Part shown: in pieces, positions 32,745 through 43,127 of the stretch
Position numbering within the stretch: position 1 is the first letter of the stretch
Layout: each line of letters starts with the position of its first letter
Source: Pararge aegeria
Lineage: Eukaryota > Arthropoda > Insecta > Lepidoptera > Nymphalidae
Direction of reading: 5' to 3'
DNA: 64,000 nt
Assembly: GCF_905163445.1 (NCBI RefSeq)
Contig: NC_053200.1
Span: 15,004,001 to 15,068,000 of the forward strand
Notes under the pieces: model-generated
Databases searched by the model: none
What the model was told of the DNA's origin: nothing
Seen by the model: only the letters and a program-made list of their open reading frames with translations
Made by a program: the position numbers and the translations under genes

Positions 32745-33120
32745 TATATTTATTCTGTCATTGTCAGCAGAGAGTGCATTGAGATGATCGCCCCGATATC
32801 AGTCGTGCACTGAAAGCGCCCTTCAAATTGAACTTCACTACCCTCATAATGTCAGGAATATTATAATAATCAATTCATCGTGAACAAGGATTATTTATTA
32901 TTCAATTCCATTGAATCCGGTGGAGGACGGATACGTCTTTCGCAGCCGTCCGTGACTCTTTTGCTTAGTATTGAGGTCGAATTAAATTCTAAAAGCTTTT
33001 CACTTCTTGCGGTATTTTTTTAAGGCTTCAAGAAAAGATAAACGAGGCGGCTGTTGATTTGACGCGGATATTTTTCTGTGTCAATTTGTATAAACCGATT
33101 TCGTCATTTACAGGATTATT
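32745..33120. other. Unannotated stretch
   Basis: Nothing recognised. Confidence 0.4.
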
Positions 33121-33123
33121 ATA

Positions 33124-33356
33124 ATCACCATATCAATCCATTATCTACCCACTACAGGGCACGGGTCTCATCCCACAATGAGGATATTGAGGCCGCAGTC
33201 CGCCACGCTGACCCAGTGTGGATTGGTGGACTCCACAGGCCTTTGAGAAGATTATAGAGAACTCTCAGCTATACAGGTTTTCCTTTACCGTTGAAGCATG
33301 CTTTAATTTAAGCAATTAAACGCAATAGCTTAAAAAAAGTTAGAGATGCATGCTGG
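33124..33356 (-). mobile_element. SINE-B copy cut at its head
   Basis: Tail, body and 'ttagagatgcatgctgggg' are present. The tRNA-like head is missing where the next SINE begins. Confidence 0.7.
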
Positions 33357-33360
33357 GGAG

Positions 33361-33695
33361 TGATGACCTTGATGGCGCAGCGGTGCGCAATGTGGATTTA
33401 AGTGGGAGGTCCCGGGCTCTATCCCCGGCAGGGTCAAACTGAGTCTCTATAATTTCTGAATTTTCTGTAGTCTAATCTGGTGGGAGACTGTCACCGTGGA
33501 TTGTTACCACCTTACTGATAAAGACGTGCCGCTAAGCGATTTAGCGTTCCGGTACAATGTCGCGTAGAAACCAATTTGTGGTATGACTACCATACTCCTT
33601 AACAGGTTAGCCCGCTACCATCTTAGACTGTATCATCACTTTCCACCAAGTGAGATTACAAAGTCAAGGGCTAACTTGTAGTGGAATAAAAAAAA
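33361..33695 (+). mobile_element. SINE-C copy, full length
   Basis: Local reference copy of about 335 bp. Head GATGGCGCAGCGGTGCGC (box A) and a box B-like GGGCTCTATCCCCGGC. The body has 'gacgtgccgctaagcgatttagcgttccggtac', 'aggttagcccgctaccatctt' and 'aagggctaacttgtagtgg', then poly(A). It abuts the head end of SINE-B. Confidence 0.75.
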
Positions 33696-33783
33696 GTTGG
33701 ATCTTCGCTTACACAGTTACGCACGAAAGTTACAAAGTCCCTGAAAGTTAAAGTTACACTTATAGTTCGAATTTTAAAACGTT

Positions 33784-33981
33784 TTATTTACCCAGCATCG
33801 TTGCAGTCACGTTGCTATCAACCAACATTTCGCTGCTAGTATCACTGTCTCCCTCTAACCGACTCAAACTACAGAAACTTTCATTTTTCATACGTTGAAG
33901 AAGTCGACTTCGGCAAAGCCGATTACGATCGCATCGGATAACGTAACGACAATCGTTAACGTTGACAGTTTTATAAATCAT
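33784..33981 (-). other. 65-codon open frame, unknown
   Basis: The minus-strand peptide includes DCRYVIRCDRNRLCRSRLLQ and a serine/acid-rich SLSRLEGDSDTSSEMLVDSN. The composition looks protein-like and the start overlaps a repeat seen again at 34836. It may be a decayed transposon exon. No family recognised. Confidence 0.3.
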
Positions 33982-34045
33982 TTCTCCCGGGGCACGACCT
34001 CTGAATGGTTGTTTTAAGATGTTAGACGGAATACTTTCCTCATAA
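33935..34045. repeat. Direct repeat, copy 1
   Basis: Shares 'cgttaacgttgacagttttataaa', 'gaatggtt.ttttaag' and 'ttagacggaatacttt' with 34836-34940 in the same order. Confidence 0.65.
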
Positions 34046-34470
34046 TATCGTTTTGGTTTTGCTAATAAAACGTGATGTGTAACGTGCTAACTGCCTCGAT
34101 ACTCGTCTACGGATAACAAGGCCCCGAGTTCCTTTTTTGGGTTAGGTTCCTGCTAAGAAATAACCCCAACAGGCTAGTTTGTGTATCTTCTCCCACAGAC
34201 TTATCCACTCTTCCGGCGCACAGGTGGAAAAGATATCTAAACCCTGTTGCCAAGGTAATTAGTTTTTATCTCCTGCCTTTGCTAGCCCTGCAGTGGGAGT
34301 TCTGACCCTGTACCATTTTGTAGTCACTCTACTAGGAGTTCAGACGACACAAAGCGTGTCGCAGATACCAGACCGCGGACTGCAAATGATTTACCTCTGT
34401 CCTGTAATAAACATCCATCGTTTAAAATAATGGTGAGCACTGTGCGTTGGAGAACATTTTAATCCGAGAT
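34046..34470. other. Unannotated, GC-richer than average
   Basis: No coding or repeat match. It lies between the two direct repeat copies. Confidence 0.3.
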
Positions 34471-34515
34471 TTTTACCACATGTTACCGGGACATACCCGG
34501 TAACATGTGATAAAA
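34471..34515. repeat. Hairpin, 20-bp arms, 5-nt loop
   Basis: Arms 34471-34490 and 34496-34515 (TTTTACCACATGTTACCGGG and its complement with one mismatch) around ACATA. Confidence 0.8.
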
Positions 34516-34619
34516 ACCTTGGTTTATTTGGCTGAGTATAATAAAAACTTTTGGATAATAATGATGATGTTGATAATATTCGTTTCAGCCCGCCATGCCA
34601 CAATGGATATAATAAATAA

Positions 34620-34740
34620 CAATACAGCGTATACAATTTGGCGATCTTATCGCTTCATAGCGATTTATTCCAGGCTACCAATGGAAAATAGGGGGTGCAT
34701 ATATGCATATACCCGAAGAAAATATTTCAGTACTTAAATA
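34620..34740 (-). mobile_element. LINE 3' UTR trace
   Basis: Minus sense 'ctggaataaatcgctatgaagcgataagatcgcc', like 11275. Confidence 0.4.
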
Positions 34741-34835
34741 AATATATTTAATATAAATACAATAAGTAATTTTTATGTTATCCAAGAAAAACTAGACTCG
34801 TTTCACCAGGGCATCATAACAGATATCAACAGCGG

Positions 34836-34940
34836 ATAAAGTAACGAAAACGTTAACGTTGACAGTTTTATAAACCATTATCCCCGAGAACGACCCCTTA
34901 ATGGTTATTTTAAGGTCTTAGATGAAATACTTATTTAATA
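34836..34940. repeat. Direct repeat, copy 2
   Basis: Homologous to 33935-34045, about 900 bp away. The two could mark the ends of one decayed element. Confidence 0.6.
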
Positions 34941-35283
34941 TTGCCTTTTCAGTTCTGCTGAGAATACATTTTTCATATTTAAAAGAGATAATAGATGTTT
35001 AACTGCGTCTACTTCAATTCATTAATATTACCTTTATCTTATTTTGTAATTTTGCTGCTGGCATAGGGTTTACATTTATAATTAGTAGGTGTATTTTAAA
35101 ACCATCGTCTACACAGAGTAACACTTCGCAGAGCATGCAAGGAATACGGCCTGCTAAGTTGTCTACTGTGTCCATCAACTTGAGAGATGTACCGGCACCT
35201 CTCAGATTAAGCCCCTCAGACCGGAACCCAGCTAAGTTGCTTTGTGGCACAAATAAGCTTTACTTTTATTGAACATATAGCCC
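34941..35283. other. Unexplained; 78-codon minus-strand frame
   Basis: Frame 35014-35250 (minus) begins MPQSNLAGFRSEGLNLRGAG. No domain recognised and no second copy in the window. It could be a transposon or exon fragment. Confidence 0.25.
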
Positions 35284-35588
35284 AGTGATTGTTGATAGCC
35301 CAGTGAGCTCAACTTAACTTTCAGGGGGCCGAGTTCGAATCGCAGTACGTACCTTTAACTTGTCTAAGTTATGTGCGTTTTAAGTAATTTAAATATCACT
35401 TGCTTCAACGGTGAAGGAAAACATCGTGAGGAAACCTTGCTTGAGAGTTCTACATAATGTTCTCAAAGGTGTGCAGAGTCCACCAATAATCACGGGGCTA
35501 GCGTGGGGGACAAAGGGAAGTTCCATTGTGGGAGGAGACCCGTGCCATGTGGTGGGCCGGTAACGGGTTGTTATTATGATGATGATTA
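35284..35588 (+). mobile_element. SINE-B copy, full length
   Basis: Head GATAGCCCAGTGAGCTC (box A) and CCGAGTTCGAATCGCAG (box B), full body, tail ATGATGATGATT. Confidence 0.8.
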
Positions 35589-35639
35589 CTAAATACATTA
35601 AAATTTTATTAAACGTACATTTATAAAAAACAAAAAAAA

Positions 35640-35950
35640 CATTTGAGTATGCAATTTTATAAAAAAATAAAAATAAAAATAAAATAAAATAAAATCATTT
35701 TATTTCAGGTCGGGGACCCATATACAAAATTTAACACAAAATAAATATACATATAAGACAGATTTTAAAAATAAACACAAAATAAATATAAGACCGATTT
35801 TAAAAATAAATAAATAAAGAGAAAAAAAAAAAAAAACAAAAAAACAATAATTAATTAAAATCTACAATTAAAATCTACAATTAAAAATTACAATAAATTA
35901 AATTTCAATTAAAAAATAAATTAAATTTCAATTCAAATTAATATCCAACT
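35640..35950. repeat. A-rich low-complexity DNA with a 2-unit tandem
   Basis: AAATAAAAT-type repeats. 35732-35813 holds two near copies of an 'aacacaaaataaatat..agac.gattttaaaaata' unit. Confidence 0.6.
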
Positions 35951-36084
35951 ATTTTATATCATTTCGTGTTTGGAATCTGGTGAACTTTTCGCCAATGTTT
36001 AATAAATACGCTTTTATTTTTTATTGAAAGATGCTTAGAAAAAATACAAAAAATATAATTTTTACTTTAAAGATTTATGAGACA

Positions 36085-36480
36085 GCTGAGAAATGGATCA
36101 TTAAAACCGCTGACCGACAACTTAAAGTCGCTTTAGATATGTGGTGCTGGAGAAGAATGTTGCGAATTCCGTGGACGGCTAACGAGTCGTTATTGTGACA
36201 GCTTAAAATTACTAAAAGGCTATCAATCTAGTCTTTAGAGGATTTTCGAGTAAATTGGTCACATTGCCAGAAGACATGGAGACAGGCTTGAAAAGATAGT
36301 GGGCACTGGCAAGGAAAGACAACAAATCCGCACTGCTCTCGATACCTGAAAGCCGAGTCAAAATCAAATGGTGTGACATCGTCCGAAAGGTTCCGTCCGT
36401 CAAGAATAGAAAAAAGTAAAAGGGGTATCGACCGTCAGCAATCAGGAACACGATGTAGAGAGAGACAGATAGATTAATAT
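36085..36480 (+). pseudogene. LINE reverse-transcriptase C-terminal relic
   Basis: 36100-36180 reads DRQLKVALDMWCWRRMLRIPWTANESLL then a stop. This fits the post-RT segment of RTE/BovB-like LINE polymerases ('ALEMWCWRRMLRIPWT' pattern). Further fragments in shifted frames continue to about 36420 (VNWSHCQKTWRQA; SKSNGVTSSERF). It is clearly dead and not flanked by a 3' tail. Confidence 0.6.
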
Positions 36481-37676
36481 AGTTTTCATAGACAAGCAAA
36501 TTGAACTTGCGATTTAATTTCAAAGTTTCATAAAAAGCGCGACATTTGAAACCACTTCTGTATTTATTAGAGTACGCAATTTAAATTTAAAAGTCTAAAC
36601 CGTAAAATAAATTGTAAAGCATCCATCTCTTACAACGAAATAAAAATAACATAGACATTTGTTACATGCATCCAAGAAAAACAGAACGTATAAAAATATA
36701 TAATATTTTTTTATTGTTCGCAACCGTTTCGGAAAATAAAATTCAATTCTTTGCCAATTCCGTGCAATTTATGCCCGGAGGCGGTGTTGGTTTTCGATAC
36801 CTGCTTTTATAAAACGCAAATAAACTATTTGCTTTGGCCAGTCGTAGGTTAACCTAGATTTAACTATATTCCGGACAAAAGCCTAGATTTTTCTTAAAAA
36901 TTTTCTCCTACAAAATTTTGCTTAACAGCAATTAGTGAATGCGAAGTCATATAAGAATAGCTTGTCTTGGTGTCTTTACCATCACCACTAAAAACCTCAA
37001 CTACTACTTTCTGGCGTCTGATACTTTCAACAACGTTTTTACGAGAATTCATGCACGTGAAAATAACCCGTAATGCATATTATTTCTGTTTAAATATGAA
37101 AATATTGCTATTGTCAATATAAATTCACGATCTAATTTCAATCAATTATTTTTGTAAACAATTTCTTGATTCTTAAAAGAAGAAACAGAAATTTCAATAA
37201 ATAAAATAATTCCTTATTAATACCTCAGGTTTGGTTCATTTTTTTTTCGTCACAAATACATATATAATTTGGACAGGCCCTTTTCTTCTTTTTATTTTTA
37301 AATACCGGGAACATAGGAATCCTAGTTATTCAATAATTATTAATTGGGTCCAACGATCAATCTATAATATACATAAAAATGTCGTCAAAGAGGTGAAGAG
37401 ATATCATTCTCACCGTTTTCTAACGTCCACTTTTCAATAATATCGGGAAGACGGTAAAATTCATCTTCTCCGAACAATGACTTAGGTTACGACCTTAAAT
37501 CCGGACTTGTTCAGAAATACAGGAATATCTGGTAACCCTAGACATCCGTGCCTCGGCTACTACTGGGCTAAAGGTTGTAAGTTACAAGACGTAAGCGTAC
37601 GTCAAACCAACTTTAATGACTCTGCCTTGTTATGGTATTTGTTGTATGTGCAGTCATAATAAAAAATATATATAAT
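36481..37676. other. Unannotated AT-rich stretch
   Basis: About 1.2 kb without a recognised gene or repeat copy. Confidence 0.4.
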
Positions 37677-37926
37677 AAATATACTACAACAATGCACACA
37701 TCGCCTTCTAGCCCCAAAGTAAGCATAGCTTGTCTTATGGGTACTAAGATGACTGAGGAATATTTTATGAATAATATACATAAATACTTATAATATACAT
37801 ATAAACACCCATACACTGAAAGACATTCATGCTCATCACACAAACATTTTCCAGTTGAAGGAATCGAACCCACGACCTTGGACTCAGAAAGCAGGGCTGC
37901 TGCAAACTGCACCAATCAGCTGCAGT
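37677..37926 (-). mobile_element. SINE-A copy, full length
   Basis: Head at the right with diverged box A (GGTGCAGTTTGCAGCAG) and box B GGTTCGATTCCTTCAAC; body intact. Confidence 0.8.
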
Positions 37927-38009
37927 CAGAATATATAAATAATACAGTTCTATAAAAGTCTAAATTGCTACAACTATTCCTTAAGCAATAGGTAAGTATT
38001 TCTTTATAA

Positions 38010-38199
38010 TCGCTGAGAGTGGTTACAATGTAGGCTTCACTTTTGGAGGGCCGATTTCGAATTCCAGCACGCACGTCTTAATTTTTAGGTAAGTTAAATT
38101 ATGTTGTTTTTTTTTTAGCAATTAAGTATCACTTGCTTTAATGGTGAAGGAGAACATCGTGAGGAAACCTGAATGTCTGATCTCAAAGGAGTGTGAAGT
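38010..38199 (+). mobile_element. SINE-B copy, 5' part
   Basis: Diverged head 'agagtggttacaatgtaggcttcac' and box B-like GATTTCGAATTCCAGC. The body runs to 'aaggagtgtgaagtc', where it meets a hairpin. Confidence 0.6.
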
Positions 38200-38263
38200 C
38201 GATTGTAAAAAGCTCGAAGATTTAGTATAGGGGTGTACTAAATCTTCGGACTTTTTACAATCG
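38200..38263. repeat. Hairpin, 28-bp arms, 8-nt loop
   Basis: Arms 38200-38227 and 38236-38263 differ by two adjacent bases. They sit exactly where SINE-B homology stops. Confidence 0.85.
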
Positions 38264-39012
38264 CTTAAGCTCATCACATGAACTCAGCATATTTCTTTGA
38301 AAGAATAAAACCCAATGAAGTCTTTAAATCCATTGTTCTCTTGAAACGTTTATAAATAGGCCAATGTAGTTACGTCAAGATAAAGCAGGGATCGCAAATT
38401 TGCCAGATTTACTAGTAAGATAAAGGAAAAATCCGTCTTTTTAATTTAGAACTCGTAGTGTAGCTACTCTAGGGCTTGGTAACCTGGATTTGAAACAGTT
38501 TTATCCTCCAATAGATTTCAAATTGTAAGTTTACCTTTACATTTTCTACCAAGAAATTGCGCGGGAAATACAATAACACAAAAACCAATCTTTGAATACT
38601 ATGTGTGGTTTAATGTACAAGTATCATGTCCTATATTATTTAAAGTGGCTTTTTGTAATATGTATTTCAAAGCAATGTGTGTTAGATGTATTTAACTTTT
38701 TATTTTTTAATTGATTTAGACAAACACATGTTGACAAATCTGCCTTTGTATGTACATTTGGTTAAAGATAAAAAAGTATCTTATGGTCAAAATTATGCAT
38801 AATCTGTGGGCGGTATAAGTTGGACTAAGAATTCAAAATGACAGGAACCCAAATCAAAAAGGCAGGTCATATAAAATGGCGGGAAAAATAGTTACTGAGG
38901 AGTACAGACAGAAGTGTCAAGGGGAGATAGAAGAAGTTATCTCTTTGTAGTTAATTAACAGTGTGGGAAAAGTTCAGATTGATTAATGTTTGAGTTTATA
39001 ACGTGTTATGAA
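38264..39012. other. Unannotated stretch
   Basis: Nothing recognised. Confidence 0.4.
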
Positions 39013-39100
39013 AGAATGAATGAATGAATGAATACACTTTTATTGTACACCAAAGAATAAACTAGTTACAGAGATATAAACATAGAGCAAGAGAGTATAA
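39013..39100 (-). mobile_element. LINE 3' end with ATTC tail
   Basis: The plus strand shows GAATGAATGAATGAAT then 'acacttttattgtacaccaaagaataaactagttac', the complement of the end at 45340-45395. Confidence 0.6.
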
Positions 39101-39299
39101 AAAAATTGCAAAATATTGTACAGAATACAGATAAAGCCTGTGATTATCATACTAGGATATCCAGTGTCGTGGAAATCACGCAATCACAGATAACGATGAT
39201 GATAAAGGATATAACCATAATTCGCCTTGGTGGTATGAGAACCGTGGTTAAATTGGCAAAGCAAACAGGTCAAAATTGCCAGAAAGGTTTAAATCTAAT

Positions 39300-39370
39300 C
39301 GGTTACCAGATATAGGTATATAAAATGCATATTTTCTATATGCATTTTATGTACCTATATCTGGTAACCG
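39300..39370. repeat. Hairpin, 33-bp arms, 5-nt loop
   Basis: Arms 39300-39332 and 39338-39370 with one mismatch, loop TTTCT. The longest of the short-loop hairpins in the window. Confidence 0.85.
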
Positions 39371-40087
39371 ATGCATACTTTCTATATATCTGGTATCTTA
39401 TAGTATCTAACTACACTAACTGCACCAGGTACAACGGAAGGTTCCGGCCGACCAAGTACGGAGACAAACCCAGGAGAAAGAAAAAGAATAAAGAGTACCT
39501 AGCTTCTACTGAAAAACTGCCGCTCTCCAATGTTGGTACTTAGACATACAACTCAAATAAAGCTCCTATCCTTATGAACGACGCAGCTAGAGATGTATCC
39601 TGACAGATAACCCTTATCATACCGCTGTTATCTAATTAAGTATATCAGTATACGACCCTTTTGATTTATACTTCTGCCCATCTGGAAGATTTGCTTGATC
39701 TATTCGTGTTATGGGAATTAATATGATATTACATTAGTGATAGCTATAGATTTATTTGAAGATATAGATAGATTTGAATTTTTACTGATATAACTGGTAG
39801 AAGCTTTAGCTGCTGTGTGGTGACGACTCCTTTTTTTGCTAACACCATATCAGAGTAAATTAATGTTAAGCCATGAAGTAAGAGCAATTCATATCTCTAG
39901 TCCAGTTGTGAAATTTTATAGGCCATTGATGATAATTATTTATTGATGGTTTACCTCGAGCACAGGTCTCATCATCATAAGGTCAACGTTTTTTTTTTTT
40001 ATTTATCTATTTAATTTGCCGTAACGTCACTTGGGTCTCAGCTGAAAATCATCGGCATGCATGTACCTAAAATGCATGGCAAATGCT
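39371..40087. other. Unannotated stretch
   Basis: A 72-codon plus frame (39325-39543) has a basic PRRKKKNKEY segment but spans the hairpin. No domain recognised. Confidence 0.3.
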
Positions 40088-40118
40088 GAGCTGTACACCC
40101 TTTCGGGATGTACAGCTC
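40088..40118. repeat. Short hairpin, 10-bp arms
   Basis: GAGCTGTACA (40088-40097) and its complement (40109-40118) around an 11-nt loop, at the truncated left edge of a Helitron. Confidence 0.7.
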
Positions 40119-40376
40119 GGGATGAGTGTTTGACGATTTTACACCGACAAATTATAACCGAATTAAATAATTATTTTTGTACTATAGAGGTTATAATATG
40201 TGTTTAATTTTGCCGAAAATGTGGTTAGAGATAGAGAACAGAACTCATCAGGGGACAGCAGCAAATCCCTCATTTAAGGCTTAGCGATACTGAATACTTT
40301 AAATTTTTTACAACTAAATTTAATGCCACATCAAAAAACAAAATCAAACGCAGACGAAGTCGCGGGCAACAGCTAG
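40119..40376 (+). mobile_element. Helitron, 5'-truncated
   Basis: Begins at 'gggatgagtgtttgacgatttt' and ends GTCGCGGGCAACAGCTAG|T. Same family as 4238-4670. Confidence 0.7.
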
Positions 40377-40450
40377 TAGTATTATTATAAGATGTACTGT
40401 TTGTAATACTTAACATAAAGAAATGTATTTTTTTTCTTTCTTTTTTAATT

Positions 40451-40607
40451 CCGGCCAACTACAGGGTCGGTCTCTAGGTACAAGGGTCTCTTCTCAGAAT
40501 GTATCGGTTTACGTCGTAGTCAACAAAAACCAAGTGCAGATTGGTAAACTTCCCACGCCCTTGAGAATATTAAGCAGAACGACCTGGCATGCAGGTTTCC
40601 TCACGAT
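40451..40607 (-). mobile_element. SINE-B, first part of a nested copy
   Basis: Runs from 'ggccaactacagggt' to 'gcaggtttcctcacgat', then is interrupted by SINE-A. Confidence 0.7.
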
Positions 40608-40874
40608 AAATAAATAAATAAATATACTGTGACATAACACTCATGGCCATCTAGCCCCAAAGTAAGCGTAGCTTGTGTTATGGGTACTAAGATGACTAAT
40701 GAATATTTTTATTAATAATATACATGAATACTTAGAAAATACATATAAACACCCAGACACTGGAAAACATTCATGCTCATCACACAAATATTTTCCAGTT
40801 GTGGGAATCGAAACCACGGCCTTTGACTCAGAAAGCAGGGTCGCTGTCCACTGCGCCAATCGGCCGTCTAATGT
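40608..40874 (-). mobile_element. SINE-A inserted into SINE-B
   Basis: A full SINE-A with an AAAT-repeat 3' end on the left and head (GGCGCAGTGGACAGCG, CGGTTTCGATTCCCAC) on the right. It is flanked by ACGAT at 40603-40607 and 40875-40879, the likely target duplication. Confidence 0.8.
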
Positions 40875-40879
40875 ACGAT

Positions 40880-40898
40880 GTTTTCCTTCACCGTTTTT
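40880..40898 (-). mobile_element. SINE-B, second part of the nested copy
   Basis: 'gttttccttcaccgttt' continues SINE-B directly from 40607. It is followed by a T-run. Confidence 0.65.
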
Positions 40899-41245
40899 TT
40901 TTTTTCTTAATTTTTTTTGGAGGGTTTATTCAATCCTGCCACCCTCATCGGAGCAACTTAAAGGATATTCATTACTGCCTACGCTTAATGGACGCTTTAT
41001 AAATGTCATAAAGTTTTCTGGCCTCCTTAGATAATGGATGCGCCAAAACAGTGTTACATTTCCCGCCAATCAAGATTAAAGTGAGCCCTGAACGAGAGTC
41101 TTTCTAATTCGCTTCGGTCACATTCCACCAAAATGTGATAAACATCCTCGATAACTTTGCACTCTGAGCACTTAAACGACGAGGATTTTCCCAGTAGGTG
41201 TGCAAATCCATTTAGTGGGATGTGCCCGGAGAGAAGATGTGACAT
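40899..41245 (-). mobile_element. LINE C-terminal fragment with CCHC knuckle
   Basis: The minus strand 41245-41054 encodes HLLSGHIPLNGFAHLLGK and C-x2-C-x10-H-x4-C (KCSECKVIEDVYHILVECDR), the zinc knuckle after the RNase H domain in I/R1-type LINEs. Further down, frame-shifted remnants and a T-run at 40894-40905 (poly(A) on its own strand) mark the 3' end. It is inserted in SINE-B, which continues at about 41246. Confidence 0.65.
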
Positions 41246-41273
41246 CTACTTGCTTAAATTAAAAACGCACTAA
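41246..41273 (-). mobile_element. SINE-B, third part of the nested copy
   Basis: 'tacttgcttaaattaaaaacgcac' matches the SINE-B segment expected after 'ttcaccgttgaagcaagtg'. Confidence 0.5.
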
Positions 41274-41475
41274 TTTCGGCATCGACGGTAGGAGAGCCGT
41301 AGCTTAATTTGTGAATCCTGTCGGTTCAGAATTTTTTTATATGCATTTTACATTTATAAAATTCCTCCAAGTGTAGGTAAAAACACTAATTAAAATTATA
41401 AAAATATAAAAATGTGTCAGATCTTGTTTCAAACGTGTCTCATTGTAATATGGACCTTTAGAGTAAAGTAGATCG
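41274..41475 (+). mobile_element. SINE-D copy 1 of a head-to-tail pair
   Basis: The tRNA-like head is internally deleted (GAGAGCCGTAGCTTAATTTG joined to TCCTGTCGGTT), then comes the 3' body. Confidence 0.6.
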
Positions 41476-41672
41476 AAACTGCAACGTTTCCTACTAGATG
41501 ACGCTACAGTCGCTATAAGACTGATGTGAAATGCATATACTAATCAGCATTGACGGTAGGAGAGCCGTAGCTTAATTGGTGAAAGCGCTCAGGCCGTGAT
41601 TGCCCTAGAGTCGCAGGTTCAAATCCTGTCGGTTTCGGTTCTGTTCGGCATTTTAAATTTATAAAACTCACA
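41476..41672 (+). mobile_element. SINE-D copy 2 of a head-to-tail pair
   Basis: Leader 'gcaacgtttcctactagatgacgctac', box A GCTTAATTGGTGAAAGCGC and box B GCAGGTTCAAATCCTGTCGG. The best-preserved tRNA-like head of the family here. Confidence 0.65.
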
Positions 41673-41687
41673 TAACTTCTAAAAGTA

Positions 41688-41745
41688 AGCAGTGCGTGCT
41701 CCGTCCCTCAAAAGCCAAAGCCTTAACCACTAGGCTACTACTTAC
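41688..41745 (-). mobile_element. tRNA-like SINE head fragment
   Basis: Minus strand 'gtagtagcctagtggttaaggctttggc' then 'cggagcacgc', like a SINE-B relative with box A TAGCCTAGTGGTTAAGG. Confidence 0.4.
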
Positions 41746-42644
41746 AGTAAACTGACTGACTAACTCAGCGTTTAAATAATATAATTTCAAGTTACTTTGT
41801 TCAAGTGATCGTTTTACAGAGCAAATATTAGTTTCACTCACAGCACTTGTAGTCGCTGCACTTCACTAGCTCAAAGGGTTTTGTCCTTTTTAGCCTACCC
41901 AATAAACCTTTGTTATTGAAAGAGCTCTGAAGCCTCATGAATTACTTATTGGCGAAGTCTTTGCTGGTGTATTTTTTATTATTTCATTCACGAACTCAAT
42001 TTTCAAGCCCCCGTGGAGATTGTGATTTCTTATGTACCGAGGTGCCTTGGCTGGAATTATTTAGCGATAATTTAGTTACGCTGCGTTTACTTAAGCGAAT
42101 TTGGATTTTTTCTTCCCGTTCACACGTCCAGCCTTCTGAAGTACTCGTAAATTTAAAATACACAGTGAAAATGCGAAAAAGTGTTTGTTTGTTTGTCCAT
42201 CCATCATACACTTAATACGACTATGATTCGCTGCGGTGATGTCAAAGACGTTTTTAATTTTTGTTACTTTCTGAAAAAGAAATATTTTGGTTTTCTGCAG
42301 AAGTGGGATAAAAAAATGTGTTCAAATAAGGATATATTGAAGTAAAACTTCTTTAGGCGCGACTAGGAAGTAACTAAAATAAATGATTAATAAATTTTCT
42401 GACGATTGCGACATTCTATAATATATAATGACTAGGACTGATCTAACCTTTAATTTTCTACTCTCACTTATTCTATTTAACAAATGAAAATATTTATAAA
42501 ATGTGAAAGTGAAACTAAAGAATTTTAAACAGAATAGTGAATATTAAATGAAATGGCGGAGTCCCAGGAAAATTTCACTATTTCATTAATTTATTATTAT
42601 AATAAAAGTGTACTCCAATCGCGCGTTAAGGTTACACGCACACA
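41746..42644. other. Unannotated stretch
   Basis: Overlapping frames 41937-42215 (+) and 41996-42211 (-) have no recognisable domain. Confidence 0.35.
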
Positions 42645-42905
42645 CTTTTTTTTATTAACGATAGGCCAGCGAAAATCATGCCCGTTAAAAAGCAATGATG
42701 AAGTCTAGATTGGAACACGCTTGCCTAGAACAAGCCTATTCACTTTTGCCTTGAAGGTACTCAAGTTATACGTGGCAGGAAACACAGTTGCCGGGAGGGC
42801 GTTCCACATCTTAGCGGCACGTATCAGAAACGTAGTAAAACAACGTTTCATGCGTGTTGATGGAATATCAACCACATAAGGATGCCACAGCTAACGGCTT
42901 CTTTC
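42645..42905 (-). mobile_element. LINE C-terminal end
   Basis: An open minus-strand frame reads HPYVVDIPSTRMKRCFTTFL, IRAAKMWNALPATVFPATY and FKAKVNRLVLGKRVPI, then stop: the C-terminal region of a lepidopteran LINE polymerase (W-N-A-L-P motif). A UTR and an A-tail at 42649 follow. 5'-truncated but uninterrupted. Confidence 0.75.
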
Positions 42906-42922
42906 TCATGTATTTATTTATT

Positions 42923-43013
42923 AAATTATAACTCCATTACAATGTCATATAGATAACATACATTGTAATTAAATTATTATAACTCCATTACAATGTCATA
43001 TAGATAACATAAT
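42923..43013. repeat. Two-unit direct repeat of about 40 bp
   Basis: 'taactccattacaatgtcatatagataacata' occurs at about 42930 and 42981 with ATT-rich linkers. Confidence 0.75.
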
Positions 43014-43127
43014 TATTTTAATATATTTTCAAAAGAGAATGTAAATCTAATGGAACCCTGTGAGGGCACTTTAACCAGATTGAGAGGCGGTCCCCACTTT
43101 CAATAAAGTGTACATTATTCTACTGGA

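Noticed and set aside
36212..36523. 103-codon minus-strand frame as a gene
   Set aside because: It is antisense to a recognisable LINE polymerase relic on the plus strand and shows no domain.
41560..41640. Functional tRNA gene
   Set aside because: It has box A and B and a T-arm-like region, but the same sequence occurs in several diverged copies with a shared leader and tail, and the acceptor stem does not pair well. Called SINE-D.
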